Below are positions 1 through 6,508 of a stretch of 6,508 nt of DNA, in pieces. A program made the position numbers and the translations under genes. The DNA lies in NCBI GenBank assembly GCA_021775275.1, contig JAJFIE010000167.1:1-6508 (forward strand), written 5' to 3'. Each line of letters starts with the position of its first letter. Position 1 is the first letter of the stretch. The notes under the pieces were generated by a model, which had not been told where the DNA came from, ran no database searches, and was given only the letters and a program-made list of their open reading frames with translations. Source of the DNA: Rhodospirillales bacterium. Its GTDB lineage: Bacteria; Pseudomonadota; Alphaproteobacteria; Rhodospirillales; Casp-alpha2.

Positions 1-1250
1 TCACCAGCGATCTGACCGACGAGGATTTTGTGCTGTGTGAAATTGGCGGCACTGTCGGCGATATCGAAGGCCTGCCGTTCCTCGAAGCTATCCGGCAACT
101 GGGAAACGAACTGGGCCGCGACCGCAGTATGTACATTCACCTGACCCTGCTGCCCTATATCCCCACGGCGGGTGAATTGAAGACCAAACCGACCCAGCAC
201 TCGGTCAAGGAACTGTTGAATGTGGGCATCAAGGCTGACCTGTTGTTGTGCCGCGCCGACCGCTCGTTGCCTGACAGCGAGCGTAAAAAGATTTCGCTGT
301 TCTGCAATGTACGTGAAGAAGCCGTTATACCGGCGCTCGACGTAAAATCCATTTATCAGGTCCCCATCAGCTACCACGAAGAAGGGTTGGACCATGAGGT
401 CTGCCGCCACTTCGGACTGGATGCACCGGAGCCTGACCTCACCCGCTGGTCTGAAATTGTCGAGCGCGCGCTCCGCCCGGAAGGTGAGGTCACCATCGCC
501 GTGGTCGGCAAGTACACCGGCCTGCTGGACGCCTACAAATCATTGGCTGAAGCGCTAAGTCATGGCGGCATCGCCAATAATGTCAAAGTCAACATGAACT
601 GGATCGAGTCGGAAATCTTCGACTCCGAAGATCCGGTTCCCCATCTCGACGGGGTTCACGGCATTCTGGTGCCCGGCGGCTTCGGTGAACGCGGTTCCGA
701 AGGCAAGATCGCCGCCGCCGGTTTTGCCCGCGAACGTGGAGTCCCGTATTTCGGTATCTGTTTCGGTATGCAAATGGCGGTGATCGAAGCAGCCCGTAAC
801 ATGGCAGGGATAACAAATGCAGGCTCAACCGAATTTGGCCCTACGCCGGAACCGCTGGTCGGGTTGATGACTGAATGGATGCGCGGTAACGATCTGGAGC
901 AACGCAAACAGGACGGTGAAATGGGCGGCACCATGCGGCTTGGCGCTTATGCCTGCGCGCTAGGTGAAAACTCACGGGTGCGGGAAATATACAATGCCGA
1001 GGCTATTTCCGAACGCCACCGCCATCGCTACGAAGTCAATACCCGCTACCGTGAACAACTGGAAGAGGCCGGTCTCAGGTTCTCCGGTATGTCGCCCGAC
1101 GGCTTGTTGCCGGAAATCGTCGAATTACCGGATCATCCCTGGTTTATCGGTGTGCAGTTCCATCCGGAACTCAAATCAAAACCGTTTGATCCCCATCCAT
1201 TGTTCACATCATTCATTCAAGCCGCCGTCGAACAATCGCGTCTTGTCTAG
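1..1250 (+). CDS. pyrG: CTP synthase (glutamine hydrolysing), 5'-truncated by the window edge
   Basis: Cytosolic enzyme of pyrimidine synthesis: it aminates UTP to CTP using ATP and ammonia released from glutamine. The reading frame is already open at position 3, giving 415 visible residues. The family is about 540 residues long, so roughly the first 130, including the ATP P-loop, lie outside. The fragment starts in the synthetase domain with [10 protein letters not shown], the conserved Mg/ATP-site segment, followed by TKPTQHSVK (about 180-209), the UTP/CTP-binding segment. A class I glutamine amidotransferase domain follows: [10 protein letters not shown] forms the oxyanion loop, the catalytic Cys is in GICFGMQ (codon 759-761), and the His and Glu of the triad are in QFHPE (1161-1163 and 1167-1169). 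All expected catalytic residues in the visible part are present, so the gene looks intact. It ends with TAG at 1248-1250, 21 bases before kdsA. Confidence 0.97.
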   Translation, partial: TSDLTDEDFVLCEIGGTVGDIEGLPFLEAIRQLGNELGRDRSMYIHLTLLPYIPTAGELKTKPTQHSVKELLNVGIKADLLLCRADRSLPDSERKKISLFCNVREEAVIPALDVKSIYQVPISYHEEGLDHEVCRHFGLDAPEPDLTRWSEIVERALRPEGEVTIAVVGKYTGLLDAYKSLAEALSHGGIANNVKVNMNWIESEIFDSEDPVPHLDGVHGILVPGGFGERGSEGKIAAAGFARERGVPYFGICFGMQMAVIEAARNMAGITNAGSTEFGPTPEPLVGLMTEWMRGNDLEQRKQDGEMGGTMRLGAYACALGENSRVREIYNAEAISERHRHRYEVNTRYREQLEEAGLRFSGMSPDGLLPEIVELPDHPWFIGVQFHPELKSKPFDPHPLFTSFIQAAVEQSRLV

Positions 1251-1271
1251 GTCCTGAGTGTAGGAAGGCTT

Positions 1272-2126
1272 ATGTCCGCCAATCATACTGTCACCATCGG
1301 CTCATTAAGTGTCGCCAATGACCGCCCGCTGACCTTGATCGCAGGCCCGTGTGCCATGGAAAACCGCGACCATGCGTTGTCAACGTCAACGACATTGAAA
1401 CAGATGACGGATGACCTGGGTATTGGGCTGATCTATAAATCCTCGTTTGATAAGGCCAACCGCACCAGTGTCGATGGCCACCGGGGGGTCGGCATGGCTG
1501 CGGCCATGGATATTTTCGTTGAAATTCGCGAGACAGTGGGATGTCCTGTACTGACGGATGTGCATGAGCCTGGCCAGTGTGCCCAAGTGGCAAAGGCCGT
1601 CGATGTCCTGCAAATACCCGCTTATCTGTGCCGCCAGACCGATTTATTAATTGCCGCCGGAGAAACCGGCGCAGCCATTAACGTCAAGAAAGGTCAGTTC
1701 CTGGCGCCATGGGATATGGCCAATGTGGTCGCCAAAATTGAAAGCACGGGCAACAGAAACATCATGGTGTGCGAACGGGGTACGAGCTTCGGCTACAATA
1801 CACTGGTCTCGGACATGCGCGCGCTCCCCGTACTGGCCCAGACCGGCTGTCCGGTGGTGTTCGACGCAACCCATTCAGTACAGCAGCCGGGTGGTCTCGG
1901 CGGGCGCTCAGGCGGGCAGCGCGAATTTGCGCCTGTGCTGGCTCGCGCCGCTATTTCCATCGGTGTCGCTGCCGTGTTCATGGAAACCCACGAAGATCCG
2001 GACAACGCGCCCAGCGACGGCCCCAACATGATCCCGCTTGATAAACTCCGAAGTGTGCTAGAAACCCTCATGGGCTTTGACAAATTGGCCAAATCGCAAC
2101 CCGTTGATCTGGGTGCACTGTCTTAA
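1272..2126 (+). CDS. kdsA: 3-deoxy-8-phosphooctulonate synthase (KDO-8-P synthase), metal-dependent type
   Basis: Cytosolic TIM-barrel enzyme that condenses phosphoenolpyruvate with arabinose 5-phosphate to KDO 8-phosphate, the first committed step to Kdo of the lipopolysaccharide core. At 284 residues it has the normal family length. Visible signatures are AGPC near the N-terminus, YKSSFDKANR (55-64) for substrate binding, TDVHEP (95-100), INVKKGQF (136-143) and DATHSVQ (198-204). The family has metal-independent members with Asn and metal-dependent members with Cys at the first position; here it is Cys27. His201, Glu238 and Asp249 complete the expected metal ligands, so I infer a divalent-metal enzyme. 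The ATG start at 1272 is supported by AGGAAGG at 1262-1268. The short gaps to pyrG (21 bases) and eno (41 bases) suggest one transcript. Its substrate phosphoenolpyruvate is the product of the next gene, enolase. Confidence 0.97.
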   Translation: MSANHTVTIGSLSVANDRPLTLIAGPCAMENRDHALSTSTTLKQMTDDLGIGLIYKSSFDKANRTSVDGHRGVGMAAAMDIFVEIRETVGCPVLTDVHEPGQCAQVAKAVDVLQIPAYLCRQTDLLIAAGETGAAINVKKGQFLAPWDMANVVAKIESTGNRNIMVCERGTSFGYNTLVSDMRALPVLAQTGCPVVFDATHSVQQPGGLGGRSGGQREFAPVLARAAISIGVAAVFMETHEDPDNAPSDGPNMIPLDKLRSVLETLMGFDKLAKSQPVDLGALS

Positions 2127-2143
2127 GATTGGCGCTTTCATAA

Positions 2144-3442
<1,299 letters not shown>

Positions 3443-3494
3443 ATAAAATTGATCCGCCTGTCGCTCGCAGGACACTGGCATTAATCACAACATA

Positions 3495-3518
3495 TGGGGC
3501 GGTATTCTGCCGACCCCA
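3495..3518. terminator. Hairpin after eno, possible transcript end without U-tract
   Basis: TGGGG at 3495-3499 pairs with CCCCA at 3514-3518, and CGG (3500-3502) with CCG (3510-3512), leaving one bulged A (3513) and a 7-base loop. This is an 8-bp, GC-rich stem 53 bases after the eno stop. No run of T follows on either strand, so it is not a canonical intrinsic terminator. It may stabilise the 3' end of the pyrG-kdsA-eno message or act with Rho. The function is inferred; the pairing is visible. Confidence 0.35.
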
Positions 3519-3668
3519 CATCATCAAGCCACGCATCATCCGCACGCCCGTGACACGTGAGGTTTTGTCGACTCCAAGAGTTCAAGCCGGGCCTCTTCGG
3601 TAACGACTTCTTAATGTCTTCGACTCACTGTGAAGTCGGGTTTGGCCTAAACCGCATGTACAGAAGGT

Positions 3669-3685
3669 AATTGCGAAGGGCAATT
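3669..3685 (+). promoter_or_regulatory. ftsB ribosome binding site presented in a hairpin loop
   Basis: AATTGC (3669-3674) and GCAATT (3680-3685) are perfect complements, and the 5-base loop between them is GAAGG, a good Shine-Dalgarno core. A run of five T (3684-3688) follows and then the ATG at 3689. The distance from the loop to the ATG fits initiation there, so this element decides the start in favour of 3689 over an in-frame TTG at 3671. Whether the weak, mostly AT stem has a regulatory effect is unknown. Confidence 0.5.
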
Positions 3686-3688
3686 TTT

Positions 3689-4015
3689 ATGGGGTTGTTT
3701 TACGACATTCGCCTCCGGGTCCGACATATGATCGGGCCACTGATCGGCATCTGTTCCATCGCCTACTTCGGCTTTCATGTGGTGCATGGGGAACGTGGAT
3801 TGCTGACCTACTGGCGGCTCAAACAGGTGATCGCGGAAACGCAACCGCTTCTCGAAGAAGCGCAGCTGCAACGCCAATTGCTGGAAAACCGCGTTGGCCT
3901 GTTGCGTCCCGACAACCTTGATCCCGACATGCTCGAAGAGCGTGCACGGGTGATGCTCAACTTCGGTTACGCCAACGACATAGTCATCCTTTTTGAGAAG
4001 GAGACGACACGATGA
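3689..4015 (+). CDS. ftsB: FtsB/DivIC-family septum formation initiator
   Basis: Small single-pass inner-membrane cell-division protein. In proteobacteria FtsB forms a complex with FtsL and FtsQ and helps activate septal peptidoglycan synthesis. The predicted protein has 108 residues: a short basic N-terminus, one hydrophobic segment at about residues 15-30 (from IGPLIGIC through YFGF), then a periplasmic helix (about 37-75) rich in Leu, Gln and Glu that is probably a coiled coil. The tail LRPDNLDPDMLEERAR followed by NDIVIL is the typical alphaproteobacterial FtsB ending. Family, length, topology and position after eno all agree. I chose ATG 3689 because GAAGG lies at proper spacing. An upstream TTG at 3671 would add six residues but has AGAAGG only three bases away. 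Its stop overlaps the next start as ATGA, so the two genes are probably translationally coupled. Confidence 0.88.
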   Translation: MGLFYDIRLRVRHMIGPLIGICSIAYFGFHVVHGERGLLTYWRLKQVIAETQPLLEEAQLQRQLLENRVGLLRPDNLDPDMLEERARVMLNFGYANDIVILFEKETTR

Positions 4016-4434
4016 TCACGCGGCAGCGATCCACCCGCGACCGCACGGGGCAGGACGGTTACAAGATTGTTATCCACGTTGGACGAGAAAGAGGCGGTAT
4101 GGATGGCCGTGTCCGAGCGGCCCGTGAAATGGCGACCGTGGCAACGCGCCAACCGGGCTTCGTCGGGCTGGAAACTGAAAAACAGAGCGGCCGCATCGTC
4201 GCTTTCATCCTGCATTGGATAACATTGGAAGCCATCGATGAATGGCGGGCAAAAATTTACGATAGCGCGCTCCAGCGCTATGGTGCAGATGCCTGGCAGA
4301 CATTCGTCGACATGGAAATGGAGCCCATGCCCGGCGCAAAACACCGTCTGCACGACAACGGCCCTGTCGCCGCCGCCCTGCACGGCGCCGCAGACAGGGT
4401 GCTCAACGGATTTTCTCAGGCGAAAAGCGCATAA
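4012..4434 (+). CDS. ABM-like (antibiotic biosynthesis monooxygenase superfamily) dimeric alpha/beta-barrel protein
   Basis: Hypothetical 140-residue soluble protein with no signal peptide or membrane segment. Residues about 17-105 follow the pattern of a ferredoxin-like dimeric alpha/beta-barrel domain: beta strand YKIVIHV, a helix with VRAAREMATVATRQPGF, a strand around VGLETEK, a strand IVAFILHW, then a helix with LEAIDEWRAK and a further helix and strand. The elements QPGF-GLE, a strand ending in an aromatic residue, and SLEAI--W-like spacing recall stand-alone ABM proteins. Those include small monooxygenases, but most lack a known substrate, so I assign no reaction. The C-terminus is Ala/Gly-rich and looks flexible. 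AAGGAG at 3998-4003 supports the ATG at 4012, which overlaps the ftsB stop by 4 bases (ATGA), pointing to translational coupling. A role in division is not implied by the sequence. In many relatives I would expect pdhA after ftsB. Confidence 0.72.
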   Translation: MITRQRSTRDRTGQDGYKIVIHVGRERGGMDGRVRAAREMATVATRQPGFVGLETEKQSGRIVAFILHWITLEAIDEWRAKIYDSALQRYGADAWQTFVDMEMEPMPGAKHRLHDNGPVAAALHGAADRVLNGFSQAKSA

Positions 4435-4481
4435 GACTGATGTAGTTTGTGTCGATATCGGACACGTGAGCTTCAGCAATG

Positions 4482-4510
4482 TTGGACTTTTGGTCCGTAA
4501 TTTATATTAT
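4482..4510 (+). promoter_or_regulatory. Candidate sigma70-type promoter
   Basis: TTGGAC (4482-4487) and TATTAT (4505-4510) are separated by 17 bases. The -10 box matches the consensus at five of six positions, the -35 box at only three. It lies 80 bases before the weak reading frame at 4590 and well upstream of trkH, in the most AT-rich part of the window, where chance -10 boxes are common. Confidence 0.25.
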
Positions 4511-4522
4511 AGAAAAAGTACC

Positions 4523-4532
4523 ATAACGTTAT
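4523..4532. repeat. 10-bp perfect palindrome ATAACGTTAT
   Basis: ATAACGTTAT is its own reverse complement. It sits inside a broader imperfect dyad, with GTACC just upstream (4518-4522) and GGT then GTAC downstream. Its position shortly after the candidate promoter would suit an operator for a dimeric regulator, but no regulator gene is in the window. Confidence 0.3.
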
Positions 4533-4555
4533 TGGTGTTCGTACAAAATAATCTG

Positions 4556-4570
4556 CGCCATAAAATGGCG
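4556..4570. repeat. Perfect inverted repeat CGCCAT-AAA-ATGGCG
   Basis: Two perfect 6-base arms (4556-4561 and 4565-4570) flank AAA. In RNA the 3-base loop would give a tight hairpin; in DNA it could be an operator. It ends 19 bases before the ATG at 4590. No T-run follows, so it is not a standard terminator. Confidence 0.4.
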
Positions 4571-4589
4571 ATGTCGTCTGGTCTAATTC

Positions 4590-4910
4590 ATGCCAAGACA
4601 AGTAAAATCCAATTTTCGTCAAAAAGTGCAATCCAGAGTGGGGTTTGCCGGCTTAGGTTGCGTTTTCCTGATCGGTTTGTGGCTTACACTTTCGGTGGAT
4701 GTGGCCGATGTGTATTTTTCCGGCCCAGAGGTCACCGATGAAACGACCTTAGATCCGGTTTCATCCGGTGATGACACTGGTGATCTTGCAACGTTCATCA
4801 GCCCTGCTCCTGATCGACTATCAGAATACCTCCCTCCTCGGTCTGACGATATCCGGTTCTTATCTGTATATGTCGTCACATATAGCCCTACCGGTCCTCC
4901 TCTCATCTGA
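4590..4910 (+). CDS. Doubtful small membrane-anchored protein or decayed gene
   Basis: A 106-residue frame that I do not recognise. In its favour, the N-terminus is strongly basic (Arg3, Lys6, Arg10, Lys12, Arg16) and is followed by a hydrophobic helix at about residues 17-36 and then an acidic, Ser/Pro-rich tail. This fits a signal-anchor protein with its C-terminus outside the cytoplasm. Against it, there is no visible Shine-Dalgarno sequence before ATG 4590, and the tail has no recognisable domain. The same frame continues past its TGA stop (4908-4910) and a second TGA to 5127, where it again reads like protein (EIWVAPQLKHL). The frame may therefore be the front part of a gene broken by stop codons or frameshifts, or a chance opening in an intergenic region. 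Confidence 0.27.
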   Translation: MPRQVKSNFRQKVQSRVGFAGLGCVFLIGLWLTLSVDVADVYFSGPEVTDETTLDPVSSGDDTGDLATFISPAPDRLSEYLPPRSDDIRFLSVYVVTYSPTGPPLI

Positions 4911-4940
4911 TTGTTCCGATGGCGCCAACCCAAGGCGAAA

Positions 4941-4963
4941 TTGTCTGACAACCTGTGATTGTC
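4941..4963. repeat. Three TTGTC/GACAA half-sites
   Basis: TTGTC (4941-4945), GACAA (4947-4951) and TTGTC (4959-4963) alternate in orientation. The first two form the perfect 11-base inverted repeat TTGTCTGACAA. The second and third form a hairpin with a 7-base loop that extends by a T-G wobble and a C-G pair. The two pairings exclude each other. The element lies in the upstream region of trkH; an operator or leader role is only an inference. Confidence 0.3.
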
Positions 4964-4983
4964 GGTCGAGTTGTGCTTGGAAA

Positions 4984-5019
4984 ATCCAAAATTGGATCAA
5001 ACCGGTCGCCTTTTAAACT
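4984..5019 (+). promoter_or_regulatory. Inverted repeat and weak promoter candidate upstream of trkH
   Basis: ATCCAA (4984-4989) and TTGGAT (4992-4997) form a perfect dyad around AA. TTGGAT can also be read as a poor -35 box, with TAAACT (5014-5019) as a -10 box 16 bases on, 114 bases before the trkH ATG. The matches to consensus are three and four of six, so this is weak. Confidence 0.18.
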
Positions 5020-5133
5020 TATCAGAATGGGGTTGCGGGCGCGATTGCCGTCAAATCCGAGCAGATGAAATCTGGGTTGCTCCACAGCTCAAACACCTGT
5101 TCCTTGCCGACGGTGATTTACCGTAATAGAAAA

Positions 5134-6508
5134 ATGAATCTGAAAATTGTATTCCTTATCACGAGTGTTTTGTTAGTAATTCTTTCTCTTGGAATGCTCA
5201 TCCCTGCAATTTGGGACGGATTGGAGAATAATGAAGACTGGTACGCATTTGCAGGTTCGGCGCTGATTACCTGTTTTGCAGCAGTCTTGCTGGGCCTAAG
5301 CAGCCGTGGCGGACCAAAACGATTACACACTCGGGAGGCCTTTATTATGGTAACCTTGGTGTGGGTCGTCCTTGCATTGTTCGCATCTCTTCCTTTGATG
5401 CTGAGTGAACTCCATTTGTCGTTTACAGATGCATTTTTTGAAGCCATGTCGGGCCTCACAACGACCGGTTCCACAGTTATCATCGGACTCGACACCATGC
5501 CGCCCGGCCTCCATTTATGGCGCGGTATTCTGCAATGGTTAGGCGGGCTCGGGATTATCGTGATGGCGGTTGGCATTCTGCCGTTTTTACGCATCGGCGG
5601 AATGCAGTTATTCAAAATAGAAGCATTCGATACGGGCGGAAAAGAACTCCCGCGCGCAGCGAGCATATCAGGCGCTATCACCCTGACGTATATAATCTTT
5701 ACTGTGATTTTTGGGGTAGCCCTTCATTTGGCGGGAATGACATGGCTCGAGTCCGCTGTCCACGCAATGAGCACAATTGCCACCGGTGGGTACTCGACCT
5801 CGGATACTTCCATTGGACACTTTAACAGCCCGATAATCGAATTCATCATCATGTGCGGAATGCTCATAGGCGGGATACCATTCCTGCTTTTCGTCAAAGC
5901 ATTCCGGGGCAACCCCCGTTTTCTGTTCATCGATAGTCAGGTGCGTTGGTATTTGATAATTCTGATGGGTTCTATACTCCTGCTGAGTATGTGGTTGGCG
6001 ATTTCACGTGAATTTTCAGTTATTCAGGCCATGCGCGCTGCGAGTTTTTCGGTCATTTCCATTATGACTGGCACGGGCTTCGCCGTTGGAGATTACATGA
6101 CCTGGGGTTCGTTCCCGATCGGCCTTCTGTTCATGCTGACATTCGTTGGTGGATGCGCCGGGTCGACTGCATGCGGCATAAAAATTTTCCGATTCCAGAT
6201 ACTGTTTAAAGCTATGCAATCAACGTTCAATAAACTGATCCACCCTCATGGTATCTTTGTGCCCCGATACAATGGGGTTCCTATCACCGAGGACGTCGTT
6301 TTATCTGTGCTTGGGTTCTTCTTCCTTTTTGTTTTCATATTCGCCGTTCTTTCACTTTTGCTTGTTGCTGCCGGATGTGATTTTGTCACCGCAATATCGA
6401 GCGCTGCGACGGCAATCTCTAACGTCGGCCCGGGTCTGGGACATATCGTTGGCCCGTCCGGTTCCTTCCAACGCATACCCGAAACGGCCAAGTGGTTGCT
6501 GGCGGGTG
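5134..6508 (+). CDS. trkH: Trk/Ktr-family potassium uptake protein TrkH, 3'-truncated by the window edge
   Basis: Inner-membrane, pore-forming subunit of the Trk potassium uptake system, normally gated by a cytosolic TrkA subunit, which is not in this window. The frame gives 458 residues and runs off the end; TrkH is usually about 480, so only the last 20-30 are missing. The four pore loops of the M1-P-M2 repeats are visible, each with its filter glycine: TTTGST (109-114), TIATGGYS (214-221), MTGTGFAVGD (311-320) and NVGPGLG (430-436). Many hydrophobic segments alternate with them, and GGCAGST (339-345) is the conserved segment after the third repeat. Start ATG 5134 matches the family N-terminus (hydrophobic helix, then MLIPA). 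The frame is open back to 5017 and includes an ATG at 5065, but that extension looks unlike TrkH. There is no clear Shine-Dalgarno sequence. Parts of the gene are AT-richer than the upstream block. Confidence 0.95.
   Translation, partial: MNLKIVFLITSVLLVILSLGMLIPAIWDGLENNEDWYAFAGSALITCFAAVLLGLSSRGGPKRLHTREAFIMVTLVWVVLALFASLPLMLSELHLSFTDAFFEAMSGLTTTGSTVIIGLDTMPPGLHLWRGILQWLGGLGIIVMAVGILPFLRIGGMQLFKIEAFDTGGKELPRAASISGAITLTYIIFTVIFGVALHLAGMTWLESAVHAMSTIATGGYSTSDTSIGHFNSPIIEFIIMCGMLIGGIPFLLFVKAFRGNPRFLFIDSQVRWYLIILMGSILLLSMWLAISREFSVIQAMRAASFSVISIMTGTGFAVGDYMTWGSFPIGLLFMLTFVGGCAGSTACGIKIFRFQILFKAMQSTFNKLIHPHGIFVPRYNGVPITEDVVLSVLGFFFLFVFIFAVLSLLLVAAGCDFVTAISSAATAISNVGPGLGHIVGPSGSFQRIPETAKWLLAG

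Larger units (their letters stand above)
3443..3688. other. eno-ftsB spacer: no gene, several inverted repeats
   Basis: No convincing coding region lies here; only two stop-terminated peptides of under 20 codons appear, without good ribosome binding sites. It holds a strong hairpin (3495-3518), a 7-bp inverted repeat CGACTTC/GAAGTCG (3604-3610 and 3632-3638), a small hairpin GGTTT-GGCCT-AAACC and the ftsB ribosome binding site hairpin (3669-3685). Two GANTC sites, the CcrM methylation motif of alphaproteobacteria, lie at 3570-3574 and 3622-3626. The ftsB promoter is presumably within this stretch, but I could not pick a convincing -35/-10 pair. Confidence 0.6.
4435..5133. other. Long AT-rich spacer with palindromes and a doubtful reading frame
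   Basis: About 700 bases separate the ABM-like gene from trkH. Composition drops sharply: 4501-4560 contains 18 G/C in 60 by my count, against 44 in 60 at 2221-2280 in eno. The stretch contains a possible promoter (4482-4510), inverted repeats at 4523-4532, 4556-4570, 4941-4963 and 4984-4997, and one weak reading frame (4590-4910) described separately. No tRNA-like fold or mobile-element gene was seen. It looks like a mixture of regulatory DNA for trkH and possibly the remains of a lost gene. Confidence 0.5.

Noticed and set aside
3614..3670. An 18-codon frame ending right before the ftsB leader hairpin, considered as a leader peptide.
   Set aside because: There is no Shine-Dalgarno sequence and no codon pattern suggesting attenuation. 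A frame of this length is expected by chance.
3671..3688. TTG at 3671 as the ftsB start.
   Set aside because: Its possible Shine-Dalgarno AGAAGG is only three bases away, while ATG 3689 has GAAGG at normal spacing and gives a family-like N-terminus.
4619..4951. A 110-codon minus-strand frame across the spacer.
   Set aside because: No hydrophobic or domain pattern. The plus-strand frame in the same place at least has a signal-anchor layout, so this one is the less likely of two weak candidates.
4768..5016. An 82-codon plus-strand frame with a GTG start overlapping the 4590 frame.
   Set aside because: Composition is erratic with many Cys and Ser, there is no ribosome binding site, and it begins within the other frame. 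It could be part of a frameshifted remnant but is not supported as a gene.
5065..5133. ATG 5065 as an upstream trkH start.
   Set aside because: The extra 23 residues are polar and unlike TrkH N-termini, whereas ATG 5134 begins directly at the expected first membrane helix.
4435..5133. Possible tRNA, CRISPR repeats or insertion-sequence ends in the long spacer.
   Set aside because: I saw no cloverleaf with a TTC-loop signature, no regularly spaced direct repeats, and no long terminal inverted repeats or transposase frame.
5118..5681. A 187-codon minus-strand frame opposite the start of trkH.
   Set aside because: It is the shadow of the well-supported TrkH frame. The translation is low in recognisable structure and has no plausible domain.

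Overview
The window reads as chromosomal DNA of an alphaproteobacterium. The gene order pyrG - kdsA - eno - ftsB, all on the + strand, is a known alphaproteobacterial arrangement (betaproteobacteria have a similar one). The enolase, KDO-8-phosphate synthase and FtsB proteins also have the alphaproteobacterial sequence style. KdsA makes a lipopolysaccharide sugar, so the cell is Gram-negative with an outer membrane. The species cannot be named from the sequence.

Layout: positions 1-1250 hold the 3' three quarters of pyrG (CTP synthase). kdsA (1272-2126) follows after 21 bases and eno (2168-3442) after another 41; both have strong ribosome binding sites, so the three genes are probably co-transcribed. 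A 246-base spacer with several hairpins leads to ftsB (best start 3689), a small cell-division membrane protein. Its stop codon overlaps the start of a 140-residue dimeric alpha/beta-barrel protein resembling the antibiotic biosynthesis monooxygenase (ABM) superfamily (4012-4434). About 700 bases without a convincing intact gene follow. They are locally very AT-rich, carry several perfect inverted repeats, and contain a possible small or decayed membrane-anchored reading frame (4590-4910). From 5134 to the window end runs trkH, a potassium-uptake channel subunit cut off shortly before its expected C-terminus.

The first part is a housekeeping block: nucleotide synthesis, Kdo for lipid A/LPS, glycolysis and septum formation. 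In many alphaproteobacteria ftsB is followed by the pyruvate dehydrogenase genes. Here the ABM-like gene, the AT-rich spacer and trkH stand in that place, and base composition falls after about 4435. This looks like a synteny breakpoint.

I found no tRNA, rRNA, CRISPR array, insertion sequence or phage gene, and no clear new multi-gene system. The items most worth a second look are the translationally coupled ABM-like gene, the degenerate spacer with its palindromes, and the ftsB ribosome binding site that lies in a hairpin loop.
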